NCBI RefSeq assembly: GCF_014647795.1
Contig: NZ_BMPW01000002.1
Location: 419,507 to 483,506 of the forward strand
Length of the DNA stretch: 64,000 nt
Reading direction: 5' to 3'
Origin: Actinoplanes campanulatus
GTDB lineage: Bacteria > Actinomycetota > Actinomycetes > Mycobacteriales > Micromonosporaceae
Shown here: piece after piece, positions 53,104-62,360 of the stretch
Position numbering within the stretch: position 1 is the first letter of the stretch
Layout: every line of letters starts with the position of its first letter
Notes under the pieces: model-generated
Database searches by the model: none
The model's input: only the letters and a program-made list of their open reading frames with translations
Told to the model about the DNA's origin: nothing
Translations under genes and position numbers: made by a program

Positions 53104-55545
53104 TTGCGCTACGGGTATTTCGACGATGAGCAGCGTGAGTACGTCATCGACAGGCCGGATACGCCGTTGCCGTGGATCAATTACCTCGGCACGGACGCGT
53201 ATTTCGGCATCGTGTCCAACACGGCGGGTGGCTACTCCTTCTACCGTGACGCCAAACTGCGGCGGCTGACCCGCTACCGCTACAACAACGCGCCCCTCGA
53301 CGTGGGCGGACGGTACGTGTACGTGCGCGACGACGCGACCGGCGACTACTGGTCGCCCTCCTGGCAGCCGACGCCGGAGCGGGAACTGGACGGATACGAG
53401 TGCCGGCACGGGCTGTCCTACACGAAGATCGGCTCGGCGCGGAACGGGATCCGTGCCGAGACGCTGTACTTCGCGCCGCTGGGGGAGACCCTCGAGGTCT
53501 GGCGGGTGCGGGTCACCAACGAGCGGACCGAGAGCGCCGAGGTGTCACTCTTCTCGGCGATCGAGTTCTGTCTCTGGGACGCCCAGGACGACAGCACCAA
53601 CTTCCAGCGCAACTACTCGATCGGCCAGGTCGAGGTGGTCGACGAGGTGATCTACCACAAGACGGAGTACCGCGAACGCCGCGACCACTTCGCCTATTTC
53701 GCCTGCTCGGAGCCGCTCGCCGGGTTCGACACGCAGCGTGAGTCGTTCCTCGGCGCATACCGCGGCTGGGACCGCCCGGCCGTCGTCGAGGCCGGCGCGG
53801 CGAAGGACTCGATCGCGCACGGCTGGCAGCCGGTGGGCAGCCACCACGTGCGGCTGGCGCTCGAGCCGGGCGAGACCCGCGAGGTGATCTTCGTGCTCGG
53901 CTACGCCGAGAACCCGAAGGACGACAAGTTCGACCCGCCGGGCTCGCAGACCGTCAACAAGACCCGCGTCCGGCCGGTCATCGAGCGCTGGTTGCGCTCC
54001 GAGACCGTCGAGAAGGGGTACGCGGACCTGCGCGCCTACTGGGACGGGCTCCTCGGTGGGCTGAGCGTGACCACCCCGGACGGCGACACCGACCGCATGG
54101 TCAACATCTGGAACGCCTACCAGTGCCTGGTCACCTTCAACATGAGCCGCTCGGCGTCGGGTTACGAGTCGGGGATCGGCCGGGGCATGGGCTTCCGGGA
54201 CTCCAACCAGGACCTGCTCGGGTTCGTGCACATCCTGCCGGAGCGGGCCCGGGAGCGGATCCTGGACATCGCCGCCACCCAGAAGGCGGACGGCGGCGCC
54301 TACCACCAGTACCAGCCGCTGACCAAGCGCGGGAACAACGACATCGGCGACGGCTTCAACGACGACCCGCTGTGGCTGATCCTGGGCGTGGCGGCGTACC
54401 TGAAGGAGACCGGCGACCTGGCGTTCCTCGACGAGCCGGTGCCGTTCGACAACGAGCCCGGCAGCGAGGCCCCGCTCTACGAGCACCTGCGGCGGTCGCT
54501 GCGCTACACCCTGGACCGGCTCGGCCCGCACGGGCTGCCGCTGATCGGCCGCGCCGACTGGAACGACTGCCTCAACCTGAACTGCTTCTCGGACACCCCG
54601 GGCGAGCCGTTCCAGACGACCGAGAACGCGTCCGGCGGGGTCGCCGAGTCGGTGTTCATCGCCGGGCTGTTCGTGCTGGCGGCCAAGGAACTGGCCGGGA
54701 TCGCGGCGCTGCGCGGGCAGGACGGCGAGGAGGTCGTCTACCGGGCGGCGGCCGAGAAGATGGCCGGCACGGTCACCGAGCACGGGTGGGACGGGGCCTG
54801 GTTCCGGCGGGCGTACGACTTCTACGGCAACGTGATCGGCTCCGGCGAGAACGACGAGGGGCAGATCTTCATCGAGCCGCAGGGCATGTGCGTGCTCGGC
54901 GGGGTCGGCCTGGAGGACGGGCTGGCGGCGCGGGCACTGGACAGTGTGGCCGAGCGGCTGGCCACCCCGCACGGCATCGTGCTCCAGCAGCCGGCCTACT
55001 CGGGGTACCGGATCGAGCTGGGGGAGATCTCCTCGTACCCGCCGGGCTACAAGGAGAACGCCGGCATCTTCTGCCACACCAACCCGTGGATCATGATCGC
55101 CGAGACGATGGTCGGCAACGGGGACCGGGCGTTCGACTACTACCGGCGGCTCAACCCGTCGGCCCGGGAGGCGATCAGCGAGGTGCACCGCTGTGAGCCG
55201 TACATCTACGCCCAGATGATCGCCGGTAAGGACGCGCCGACCCACGGCGAGGCCAAGAACTCCTGGCTGACCGGCACCGCGGCGTGGAACTTCGTGGCCA
55301 TCACCCAGTGGATCCTGGGCATCCGGCCGGACTTCGGCGGCCTGCGGATCGACCCGGTGCTGCCCGGTGGATGGCCCGGCTTCGAAGCGGTTCGATCGTT
55401 CCGCGGCGCCACCTACGAGATCAGCGTGCGGGGGACCGGCCGGGTCACCCACCTGCTGGTCGACGGCGAGCGGGTCGAGGGCAACCTGATCCCGCCGGCC
55501 GCGCCGGGCGCCGTGGTCAGGGTCGAGGCGATCGCCACCGCATGA
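53104..55545 (+). CDS. GH94 cellobiose phosphorylase-like enzyme
   Basis: An 813-residue cytosolic phosphorylase that splits cellobiose (or a related beta-glucoside) with phosphate to glucose 1-phosphate and a sugar. The N-terminal domain starts [20 protein letters not shown], and the catalytic barrel has the general acid Asp485 in [10 protein letters not shown]. The phosphate/acceptor region is [14 protein letters not shown] and [17 protein letters not shown] 53104 is preferred because GGTGGAGG lies five bases upstream and family members start at this point (xRYGYFDD). GTG 53092 is the alternative. Control by the CebR box fits. Cellobiose versus chitobiose or laminaribiose specificity is not settled by sequence alone. 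Confidence 0.9.
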   Translation: MRYGYFDDEQREYVIDRPDTPLPWINYLGTDAYFGIVSNTAGGYSFYRDAKLRRLTRYRYNNAPLDVGGRYVYVRDDATGDYWSPSWQPTPERELDGYECRHGLSYTKIGSARNGIRAETLYFAPLGETLEVWRVRVTNERTESAEVSLFSAIEFCLWDAQDDSTNFQRNYSIGQVEVVDEVIYHKTEYRERRDHFAYFACSEPLAGFDTQRESFLGAYRGWDRPAVVEAGAAKDSIAHGWQPVGSHHVRLALEPGETREVIFVLGYAENPKDDKFDPPGSQTVNKTRVRPVIERWLRSETVEKGYADLRAYWDGLLGGLSVTTPDGDTDRMVNIWNAYQCLVTFNMSRSASGYESGIGRGMGFRDSNQDLLGFVHILPERARERILDIAATQKADGGAYHQYQPLTKRGNNDIGDGFNDDPLWLILGVAAYLKETGDLAFLDEPVPFDNEPGSEAPLYEHLRRSLRYTLDRLGPHGLPLIGRADWNDCLNLNCFSDTPGEPFQTTENASGGVAESVFIAGLFVLAAKELAGIAALRGQDGEEVVYRAAAEKMAGTVTEHGWDGAWFRRAYDFYGNVIGSGENDEGQIFIEPQGMCVLGGVGLEDGLAARALDSVAERLATPHGIVLQQPAYSGYRIELGEISSYPPGYKENAGIFCHTNPWIMIAETMVGNGDRAFDYYRRLNPSAREAISEVHRCEPYIYAQMIAGKDAPTHGEAKNSWLTGTAAWNFVAITQWILGIRPDFGGLRIDPVLPGGWPGFEAVRSFRGATYEISVRGTGRVTHLLVDGERVEGNLIPPAAPGAVVRVEAIATA

Positions 55546-55551
55546 GTGACG

Positions 55552-55582
55552 GGGTTCGGCCGGCGCACCGCCGGCCGAACCC
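55552..55582. terminator. bidirectional hairpin terminator
   Basis: Perfect 14-bp arms (55552-55565 and 55569-55582) with a 3-base loop, filling the gap between the convergent GH94 and SDR genes. Confidence 0.88.
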
Positions 55583-56305
55583 TCAGCGGGGCAGTCGCAG
55601 GCCGGACATGCCGCCGTCGACCGCCAGGGACATCCCGGTGGTCGCGCCGGCCGCCGGGCCCGCCAGGTAGAGGATCGCGTCGGCCACCTCGTCCGCGGTG
55701 ACCAGCCGCCCGGTCGGCTGCCGGGCGGCCAGCCGCGCCTTCTCACCCTCCGGATCATCGGTACGCGCGAGCAGCCGCCCCACCCACGGCGTGTCCACCG
55801 TGCCCGGCGCGACGCAGCACACCCGGATCCCCTCGCCCACCAGGTCGGCGGCCATCGCCAGGGTGAGCGCGTGCACCGCGCCCTTGGACGCCGAGTAGAG
55901 GGCCCGCTGCACCAGCCCCGCGGTGGCGGCGATCGACGACAGGTTGACGATCACCGCGTGCCGGCTGCGCCGCAGGTACGGCAGCGCGGCCCGGCTGGCC
56001 CGCGCCACCCCGGTCACGTTGACGTCCAGCACCCGCGCCCACTCGTCGTCGCCGTTGCCCTCGACCGGCCCGACCGAGCTGATCCCGGCGCTGTTGACCA
56101 GGATGTCGATGCCCCCGTGGACGGCGGCGATCTCGGCCATCGCCGCCTCCAGGGAGGCTCCGTCGCGGACGTCGGCCGTCACGATGCCCGGCCCGGGGGT
56201 CAGGTCGACGGCGCCGACCTTCGCGCCGGCCTCGGCGAACCGCCGCACGCAGGCCGCCCCGATCCCGGAGCCGCCGCCGGTGACGACGGCGACCAGGCCG
56301 TTCAC
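55583..56305 (-). CDS. SDR-family dehydrogenase (2-keto-3-deoxy-L-fuconate dehydrogenase-like)
   Basis: A 240-residue classical short-chain dehydrogenase. The NAD motif is TGGGSGIG at residues ~9-16. Asp in VDLTPG favours NAD(H). The active site is NLSSIAATAG with YSASKGAV. It is the last gene of a three-gene operon with an FAH-family hydrolase and an aldo/keto reductase. In the non-phosphorylated L-fucose (and L-rhamnose) pathway such an SDR oxidises 2-keto-3-deoxy-L-fuconate. That role is inferred from context. Its ATG overlaps the FAH stop by 4 bases. Confidence 0.9.
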   Translation of the reverse strand: MNGLVAVVTGGGSGIGAACVRRFAEAGAKVGAVDLTPGPGIVTADVRDGASLEAAMAEIAAVHGGIDILVNSAGISSVGPVEGNGDDEWARVLDVNVTGVARASRAALPYLRRSRHAVIVNLSSIAATAGLVQRALYSASKGAVHALTLAMAADLVGEGIRVCCVAPGTVDTPWVGRLLARTDDPEGEKARLAARQPTGRLVTADEVADAILYLAGPAAGATTGMSLAVDGGMSGLRLPR

Positions 56306-57138
56306 CCTTTCACCCCGCTGCGTTGTCGGCCCAGCCCGTCGATCTCGGTCTCCACCACGTCACCCGGTCGCAGGTACGGGAACCGCCCGGACAGGGCCAC
56401 CCCCTGCGGCGTTCCGGTGTTGATCAGATCCCCCGGTTCGAGGACGGTGAACTGGGACAGGTGCCAGATCAGGAACCCGACGTCGAAGATCATGTCGGCG
56501 GTGCTGGAGTCCTGCCGGGGCTCGCCGTTCACCCACGACCGCAGCCGCAGCGGGAAGGTCAGCTCGTCCGGCGTGACGAGCCACGGCCCGAGCGGGTTGA
56601 AGGTCTCGCACGACTTGCCCTTGGACCACTGCCCGCCGGAGCGCTCCAGCTGGTACTCGCGTTCGGACACGTCGTTGACCACCACGTACCCGGCCACGCA
56701 GGCCATCGCCTCGGACGGGGAGGCCAGATAGCGGGCCGTCCGGCCGATCACCACGCCCAGCTCGACCTCCCAGTCGGTCCGCGTGGACCCCGGCGGCAGC
56801 AGGATGTCGTCCTCCGGCCCGGCCACCGTGTTCGGCGCCTTGTAGAAGATGATCGGCTCATCCGGCGGCGCGGCGCCCGACTCGGCCGCGTGGGCCGCGT
56901 AGTTCTGCCCGACACAGAGGATCACTCCCGGCCGGGCGATCGGTGGGCCGACCCGTCCACCGTCCACGTAGGCCGGGGGCAGCGCGGCCGGATCGCCCTG
57001 GTAACCGCCGGACGCCAGGAACGGCGCGTCGATGTCGGCGGTCACCGAGGACAGGTCGTAAAGCGCTCCCCCAGAGGACAGGATCGGGCGTTCCGCGCCG
57101 GGTGGGCCCACCCGCAGGTATCTCAACACAGCTCCCAT
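56302..57138 (-). CDS. fumarylacetoacetate hydrolase-family protein
   Basis: A 278-residue FAH-superfamily hydrolase. The metal-binding acidic set is visible in EPIIFYKAPNTVAGPEDDI, DWEVELGVVIGRTARYL and VVVNDVSEREYQL, and the C-terminal INTGTPQGVA and RPGDVVETEIDGLG are typical. Relatives hydrolyse 2,4-diketo-3-deoxy-L-fuconate or acylpyruvates. Next to an SDR and AKR it fits the last step of L-fucose-type catabolism, giving pyruvate and lactate. ATG 57138 is chosen; the frame is open to 57195. Confidence 0.88.
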   Translation of the reverse strand: MGAVLRYLRVGPPGAERPILSSGGALYDLSSVTADIDAPFLASGGYQGDPAALPPAYVDGGRVGPPIARPGVILCVGQNYAAHAAESGAAPPDEPIIFYKAPNTVAGPEDDILLPPGSTRTDWEVELGVVIGRTARYLASPSEAMACVAGYVVVNDVSEREYQLERSGGQWSKGKSCETFNPLGPWLVTPDELTFPLRLRSWVNGEPRQDSSTADMIFDVGFLIWHLSQFTVLEPGDLINTGTPQGVALSGRFPYLRPGDVVETEIDGLGRQRSGVKG

Positions 57139-57145
57139 CGTCGGT

Positions 57146-58123
57146 TCACGGCACCGGCACCTCGGGGTCGAGCAACCACGCGGCGACCAGGTCACGCCAG
57201 AGGCCGCCGGGGATCTTCACCGACGCCATCGCCGCGGCGTCCGCGGCCTCCTCCGGCGAGCGCATGCCGACCAGCACCGACGCGACCGCCGGGTGGCCGA
57301 GCGGGAACTGCAGGGCCGCGGCGCGCAGGGGCACGTCGTACCGGTCGCAGAGTCGCTCCATGGCCTGCGCGCGGGCGATCACGTTGGGCGCGGCGGGCCG
57401 GTAGTCGTAGGTGGCGCCGGGCACCGGATCGGCCAGCACACCCGAGTTGTAGACACCGCCGACGATCACCGAGACGCCGCGCCGCTCGCACTCCGGCAGC
57501 AGGTCGGCCAGCCCGGACTGGTCCAGCAGCGAATAGCGCCCGGCCAGCAGGAAGCAGTCGAACTGGCCGGTCCGGGCGAACGCGGTGAGCATCGCCGACC
57601 GGTTCATCCCGGCGGACACCGCCCCGATCACGCCCTCCCGCCGCAGCCGCACCAGGGCCGGCAGCGCCTCGCCGGCGGCCGCCTCGAAATGGTCGTCCGG
57701 ATCGTGCAGATGCAGCACGTCGATCCGGTCCACGCCCAGGCGTTCCCGGCTCTCGTGCAACGACGAATACACCCCGTTGGCGGAGAAGTCCCAGGTCAGC
57801 ACGGTCTGGTCGGCCTCGGCCCAGATGTCGGCCGGATCCGGGCGGCCGGGCGCCAGACGGCGGCCGACCTTGGTGGCGAGCGTGTAGCCATCGCGCGGGC
57901 GCTCCCGCAGGGCGGTGCCGGCCCGCCGTTCGGAGAGGCCCGCGCCGTACAGCGGGGCGGTGTCGAAGAAGCGCACCCCACGCTTCCAGGCCTCGTCGAC
58001 GGCGGCCACCGCGGTCCGGTCGCCGACCGCCGAATACAGGCCACCGATCGGCGCCAGCCCCATTCCGAGCCGGGTGACGGTGACATCGGTGCCGCCCAGC
58101 GACACCCTCGCGAACGGATCCAC
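57146..58123 (-). CDS. aldo/keto reductase (L-fucose/D-threo-aldose 1-dehydrogenase-like)
   Basis: A 325-residue TIM-barrel oxidoreductase. The AKR tetrad is visible: Asp and Tyr in FDTAPLYGAG, Lys in LATKVGRR and His in VLHLHDPDD. The sequence style matches aldose 1-dehydrogenases, which oxidise L-fucose or D-arabinose to the lactone. GTG 58123 has AGAGGA nine bases upstream; ATG 58141 is a longer alternative. It is the first gene of the operon, just 7 bases before the FAH gene. The lactonase, dehydratase and transporter of the pathway are not in the window. Confidence 0.88.
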   Translation of the reverse strand: MDPFARVSLGGTDVTVTRLGMGLAPIGGLYSAVGDRTAVAAVDEAWKRGVRFFDTAPLYGAGLSERRAGTALRERPRDGYTLATKVGRRLAPGRPDPADIWAEADQTVLTWDFSANGVYSSLHESRERLGVDRIDVLHLHDPDDHFEAAAGEALPALVRLRREGVIGAVSAGMNRSAMLTAFARTGQFDCFLLAGRYSLLDQSGLADLLPECERRGVSVIVGGVYNSGVLADPVPGATYDYRPAAPNVIARAQAMERLCDRYDVPLRAAALQFPLGHPAVASVLVGMRSPEEAADAAAMASVKIPGGLWRDLVAAWLLDPEVPVP

Positions 58124-58216
58124 GGAACGGGGTCCTCTCATAGATCCGACGGGATCTACCGAACTGTTTAATGCTTGTCGATGCGGTAGTCAAACACCGA
58201 CATAGAGTCATCATCT

Positions 58217-58948
58217 GTGAACAGTTCGATGATCTTGGGGGCGGCCGGCATCCTCGCCGCGGCCGCCCTGGCACAGGCGGCCACCGGTTTCGGCTTCTCC
58301 CTGCTGGCGGTTCCCCTCCTGGGACTGGTGGCCGGACCGGTGGACGCGGTCGTCGGCTCGTCCGTGCTGGCCTGCCTCATCAACGCGGTCGCGGTGGCCC
58401 GTGACCACGGCGCGGTACGGTGGCGGACGGCCCGCACCGTGCTCGCCGCCGGCCTGGCCGGGCTGCCGTTCGGGCTGCTGCTGCTCACCGTTCTCCCGGC
58501 CCGGTCGCTGACCGTCCTGATCGCGTTCTGCGTGCTCGCCGGCGCCGCCGCCATCTGGCGTGGCCTGCGGATCCGCGGCGGCCGGGCCGCCATGCTGACC
58601 TCCGGGTTCGTCTCCGGCCTGCTGACCACGGCGACCGGCGTCAACGGCCCGCCGATGGCCGCCGCGTTCAGCGCCATGGGCCTGCCGCCCCGGCAGTTCC
58701 GGGCCACCCTCGCCGCCATCTTCATGGTGGTCGGCCCGCTCGGCGTCGCCGGGTTCGTGCTGGCCGGCCAGTTCACCACCCGGGCCGGCGTCATCGCGCT
58801 GGCCGGGCTGCCCGCGGTCGTGGGCGGCTGGTGGGCCGGTGACCGGCTCTTCGCCCGGCTCACCGACCCGGTCCTGTTCCGCCGGGTGGTGCTGGCCGCG
58901 CTGTGCGTGGCATCGTTGATCACTCTGGCCCGGGCCGCGACGGCCTGA
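58217..58948 (+). CDS. TauE/SafE-family permease
   Basis: A 243-residue inner-membrane protein with about 7 TM helices. The conserved first half ATGFGFSLLAVPLLGLVAGP and second-half TTATGVNGPPMAAAFSAMGL repeat the family pattern. TauE/SafE permeases move sulfite, sulfoacetate or other organic anions. The divergent partner is the L-fucose-type operon, so it might export or import an acid such as lactate or a sugar acid, but this is a guess. GTG 58217 or ATG 58229 could be the start; neither has a strong ribosome site. Confidence 0.85.
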   Translation: MNSSMILGAAGILAAAALAQAATGFGFSLLAVPLLGLVAGPVDAVVGSSVLACLINAVAVARDHGAVRWRTARTVLAAGLAGLPFGLLLLTVLPARSLTVLIAFCVLAGAAAIWRGLRIRGGRAAMLTSGFVSGLLTTATGVNGPPMAAAFSAMGLPPRQFRATLAAIFMVVGPLGVAGFVLAGQFTTRAGVIALAGLPAVVGGWWAGDRLFARLTDPVLFRRVVLAALCVASLITLARAATA

Positions 58949-59270
58949 CATCGGTGGTGGAGGTGCGCGTTTCGCTTCCGCTTCTTTTCCGGTACGCGTG
59001 ACGTCGTCCCGCCACAGCCCTCCGTCCCGTCCGGTCGGCGCGCTTGCTGCCCGCTCCCGCCTGTGCCGCCCCGCCGGGCGTAGATCGGTGGCGAGTGGGT
59101 GCACACGTTCGGGTTGTCGAAGCCGCGGTGGGCGCACACGCAGGTCGCCACGTGCGCGGCCACCACCGCTGTAGGCCCTGGAGGCGACCACGAAATCGCC
59201 GGCGTGACGGCCGGGAGTGGGCAGCCGGGAGCCTGGTGAGCCGCACCGTGACCTCGACCACCAGAGACCT
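58949..59270. other. intergenic region without recognised features
   Basis: 322 bases between convergent TauE/SafE and LLM genes. I see no gene, strong hairpin or repeat in it. Confidence 0.5.
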
Positions 59271-60227
59271 CTAGCGGAGGCCGGGCAGCACCTTGGCGCC
59301 GAACGTCTCGATGAACGGCATCAGGTCCTGGCCCACGTGGTGCAGGTAGATCCGGTCGAACCCGAGATCGGCGTACCCGCGCAGCAGTTCGGTGTGCCGG
59401 TCCAGGTCGGCGGAGATGTTCACGACCCGCGCCACCTGGTCGACGGTCACGTGCTCGGAGACCACGTCGAACTCCTCGGCGGTGGCCAGATCCCAGCAGA
59501 CCGGCGGGTCGAAACAGTTGCTCCGCCACTGGTCGAGGGCGATCGCCTCGGCCTCCGCCTCGGTCGGCGCCCAGCTCAGGTGCACCTGGAGACAGAGCGG
59601 GCCGCGCCCGCCGGCCGTCCGGTACGCCGCGATGATCTCGCGGAGGCGCGGCTCCGGGGCGTTGACCGTGACCAGCCCGTCGGCCCACTCCGCGCACCAG
59701 CGGGCGGTCGCCACGCTGACCGCCGCGCCGATCAGGGGCGGCGGCGTCTCCGGGCGGGTCCACAGTCGCGCCCGGTCGACGGTGACCAGCCCGTCCCGGG
59801 ACACCTCCGCACCGCCGAGCAGGTCGCGGATGACGTCGGCGCACTCGCGCAGCCGGGCGTTGCGGACCTCCTTGCGCGGCCACCGGCCGCCGGTGATGTG
59901 CTCGTTGCTGAACTCGCCGCTGCCCAGCGCCGCCCAGAACCGGCCGGGGAACATGCTGCCCAGGGTGCCGATCGCCTGCGCGACGATCGCCGGGTGGTAG
60001 CGCTGGCCGGGCGCGGTCACCACCCCGAACGACAGGTTGGTGGCCTGGAGCGCGGCGCCCAGCCAGGACCAGGCGAAACCGGACTGGCCCTGGCGGGCGC
60101 TCCACGGCGAGAAGTGGTCGGAACACATCGCGGCGGCGAACCCGGCGCGTTCGGCGGCGACGACCGCCTCCAGAAGCGCGCCGGGCGGGATCTGCTCGTG
60201 TGAGGCGTGGATGCCGTACTCCGTCAT
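59271..60227 (-). CDS. LLM-class (F420-type) oxidoreductase
   Basis: A 318-residue luciferase-like TIM-barrel enzyme. MTEYGIHASHEQIPP, CSDHFSPWSARQGQSGFAW and ERAGFAAAM match the F420-dependent glucose-6-phosphate dehydrogenase/TIGR03557-like subgroup. GSGEFSNEHITGGRWP lies in the cofactor loop. The cofactor is probably F420 rather than FMN; the substrate is unknown. It follows the copper monooxygenase gene after 17 bases on the same strand, so the two are probably co-transcribed. The short gap contains the palindrome GTACCGGTAC and no clear ribosome site. Confidence 0.88.
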   Translation of the reverse strand: MTEYGIHASHEQIPPGALLEAVVAAERAGFAAAMCSDHFSPWSARQGQSGFAWSWLGAALQATNLSFGVVTAPGQRYHPAIVAQAIGTLGSMFPGRFWAALGSGEFSNEHITGGRWPRKEVRNARLRECADVIRDLLGGAEVSRDGLVTVDRARLWTRPETPPPLIGAAVSVATARWCAEWADGLVTVNAPEPRLREIIAAYRTAGGRGPLCLQVHLSWAPTEAEAEAIALDQWRSNCFDPPVCWDLATAEEFDVVSEHVTVDQVARVVNISADLDRHTELLRGYADLGFDRIYLHHVGQDLMPFIETFGAKVLPGLR

Positions 60228-60244
60228 GGGAGTACCGGTACCCA

Positions 60245-61408
60245 CTATTCCGGCGCGACGACCAGGATTCCCAGGCACATCTCGTCGCTGGTGCCCTCGC
60301 CCCACACCACGTACCGGGAGGGCAGCGTCTTCAACTGCGGCAGCTGCTTGCGCAGCGTGGCGTCGTGGGTGCAGGTCACCCGGACCACGTCACCCTTGGC
60401 GATCTGCAAGGGCTTTTTCAGCGGTACGAGCGCCTGGTTGTCGAAGTTGTACTGTGGCACGTCGAGGACCGTCTGGGCCCTGGCCGTTCCCGGGTTCAGC
60501 TCGATTTTGATCGACCGGCCCAGCAGATGCATGTGCCCGGCCGCCATGTACACCGTGCCGCCCTGCTCGATCGGCTGGTCACAGCTCTGGGTGGTGCCGG
60601 GCTTCGGCGCGCCGCCCTGGTTGCACCACTGATCGAGCTGGTGCACCGTCTCGGCGGACTCCGGCCCGAACCGCTTGGCGACGTCGGCGATCGCGGCCTC
60701 CCGGTCGCACAGCGGGCCGGTGCCGCCGGGCTCGCAGGGCAGTTCGATCGGCGCCATGACCAGGCCGGTGGCCAGCGGCTTCAGGTTCGCGCCGGCGGCC
60801 GACAGGCGCATCTGCATGCCGGACGTGTCGGATCCCGGCCCGCCGTCGCCGGCGCCCAGCAGGTTGTAATGGATCTGCATGACGAGCTTGCTGCCGGGCG
60901 GCATCTCGAAGCCGAAGCCGTCCGGCATCAGGGTCTCGCCGGCGCCCGGCGCCCAGTGCGCCACCCAGGCGGTCTCGCCCTGCACCCCGCTGTCGCCGAA
61001 GCAGGTCCAGCCTTCGCCGGGCGCCTCGGCGTCCACCGACGCGGCGGCCTTGGCCTGCTCCGGGTTGAGCCGGTAGAAGATCGCGTGGTGCACGATCGCC
61101 GCGTTCTGCGGCAGGAACCGGCTGCCGGTCAGGTACGCCGGCTCGGTCAGCCCCGGGTCGACGAGGAAGCACCGGTACTCGTCGGTGCCACCGTTCGGCG
61201 CGGCCGGAGAATACGGTTGGGTCAGGCCCACCTCGACGAACCGCTCGCCCTCCCGCAGCGGGGTGGGCGGCGGCGCCGAACCGGTGCTGTGCCCGGTGTG
61301 CGGGGCGGCCGACGGTGGCGCCGCCACCGGCTCGGGCTCGGAGCCGCACGCGGCGAGCAGCAGCACACCGGCGAGCGCGGTGACGACGGCGGGACGGGCG
61401 AACCTCAT
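60245..61408 (-). CDS. PHM/DBM-like type II copper monooxygenase lipoprotein
   Basis: A 387-residue exported lipoprotein (lipobox LLLAACGS, Cys21). The mature part resembles copper type II ascorbate-dependent monooxygenases: His107-His108 in VHHAIFY and His180 in QIHYN for one copper, His292 and His294 in GHMHLLG and Met377 in SDEMCLG for the other. Eukaryotic relatives hydroxylate peptide C-termini or dopamine; bacterial members are almost uncharacterised. GAGGGAGG precedes the ATG. It is the first gene of a unit with the LLM oxidoreductase. Confidence 0.85.
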   Translation of the reverse strand: MRFARPAVVTALAGVLLLAACGSEPEPVAAPPSAAPHTGHSTGSAPPPTPLREGERFVEVGLTQPYSPAAPNGGTDEYRCFLVDPGLTEPAYLTGSRFLPQNAAIVHHAIFYRLNPEQAKAAASVDAEAPGEGWTCFGDSGVQGETAWVAHWAPGAGETLMPDGFGFEMPPGSKLVMQIHYNLLGAGDGGPGSDTSGMQMRLSAAGANLKPLATGLVMAPIELPCEPGGTGPLCDREAAIADVAKRFGPESAETVHQLDQWCNQGGAPKPGTTQSCDQPIEQGGTVYMAAGHMHLLGRSIKIELNPGTARAQTVLDVPQYNFDNQALVPLKKPLQIAKGDVVRVTCTHDATLRKQLPQLKTLPSRYVVWGEGTSDEMCLGILVVAPE

Positions 61409-61511
61409 TGCGGGCCTCCCTCGGCCAGGCGACGAGATGCGCCCAATCCTTCCAAGCGTCAGCAGGTCTCGCATATCCGTGGGAACCCGGAGGATACCCA
61501 CGAATCGATCA

Positions 61512-61949
61512 TCAGGGTCCGGTCGAGACCTCGACTGAGGTGGGTGCCGGGTACACCGGTGCCTGTTCCACCCCGCCGTCGGACCGGACCGCGAACATGA
61601 CGAAACCGCAGAACAGGATCACGGTGCCGATCACCGCCGCCACGATGGTCAGGACCAGCCACGGGAACCGGCGCGGGGGAGCGGCCTGGTACGGCGGCAG
61701 CGGGGCGGCGGGCACCCGGGGCAGGTCGGTCTGGGTGTCGGCGGCCGCCACGATGCTCTCCGGGTCGCCGAGGCGGTCCAGGATCGTACGGATCTCGGCC
61801 TCGGTCTCCGCCCCGGACTCGGCCCGCGCGATGTCGATGTGCTCGCGCAGGTCGGCGAGCAGCTCCTCGCGCCGCCCGGCGGGCAGGCCGGCCGCGGCCC
61901 GCCCGACCCGGGCCAGGTAATCGGCGACCAACTGGTCGGTCTGGGTCAT
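61512..61949 (-). CDS. HAAS-domain membrane protein (PadR partner)
   Basis: A 145-residue protein with a helical N-terminal HAAS/DUF1700 domain (DYLARVGRAAAGLPAGRREE; LLADLREHIDIARAES) and one TM helix (PWLVLTIVAAVIGTVILFC). HAAS proteins are typically encoded just after PadR regulators and are thought to couple regulation to the membrane. The ATG overlaps the PadR stop (TGATG). No ligand is known. Confidence 0.85.
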   Translation of the reverse strand: MTQTDQLVADYLARVGRAAAGLPAGRREELLADLREHIDIARAESGAETEAEIRTILDRLGDPESIVAAADTQTDLPRVPAAPLPPYQAAPPRRFPWLVLTIVAAVIGTVILFCGFVMFAVRSDGGVEQAPVYPAPTSVEVSTGP

Positions 61950-62290
61950 CACTTGCTCTCCGTTCCCAGGATGCGGTCGACGCCGCTGCGGAAGGCGACC
62001 CACTCGGTGCGGAAGTGGGTGAGAGCCGCCTCGCCGTCCGATGTGAGGGTGTAGTAGCGCCGGGGCGGCCCGGCGGGCGCCTCGCGCCAGGTGGTCGCGA
62101 TCCTCCCGTTGCGCCGCAGGCGGGACAACAGGGGATACATCGTCCCCTCGCTGGTGGACATGCCGAGGGCCCCACTGAGGTGCTGCACCAACTCGACGCC
62201 GTAGAGCTCGCGCTTGTCGAGGAGGGCGAGCACGCAGTACTCAATGGTGCCCCGGCGCAGGGCTGTGGTCAGCGCCGCGTCATCGCTCAT
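61949..62290 (-). CDS. PadR-family transcriptional regulator
   Basis: A 113-residue winged-helix repressor. The pattern RRGTIEYCVLALLDKRELYG, SEGTMYPLLSRLRRNGRI and RRYYTLTSDGEAAL is diagnostic of PadR. A perfect 8-3-8 palindrome starts 11 bases upstream of the ATG, consistent with autorepression. It is coupled to the HAAS gene. The cluster next to the copper monooxygenase may mark its target, but there is a 103-base gap. Confidence 0.9.
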   Translation of the reverse strand: MSDDAALTTALRRGTIEYCVLALLDKRELYGVELVQHLSGALGMSTSEGTMYPLLSRLRRNGRIATTWREAPAGPPRRYYTLTSDGEAALTHFRTEWVAFRSGVDRILGTESK

Positions 62291-62300
62291 GCAGACAAGG

Positions 62301-62319
62301 TACCTTGCACCGCAAGGTA
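62301..62319. promoter_or_regulatory. PadR operator candidate
   Basis: TACCTTGC-ACC-GCAAGGTA, perfect 8-bp arms just upstream of padR. An overlapping AAGGTACCTT palindrome lies at 62297-62306. Confidence 0.75.
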
Positions 62320-62330
62320 AGTGCCAGAGA

Positions 62331-62356
62331 GAAAGGGGGCCGGGCGGCCCCCTTTC
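62331..62356 (-). terminator. hairpin terminator after the GH43 gene
   Basis: 11-bp arms (GAAAGGGGGCC at 62331-62341 and its complement 62346-62356) with loop GGGC, 4 bases beyond the GH43 stop codon on the minus strand. Confidence 0.85.
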
Positions 62357-62360
62357 GAAA

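Noticed and set aside
58160-58200. TTGACT...TTAAAC promoter for the AKR operon
   Set aside because: A -35-like TTGACT is followed at 16-17 bases only by a poor -10; suggestive but not strong enough to list as a feature.
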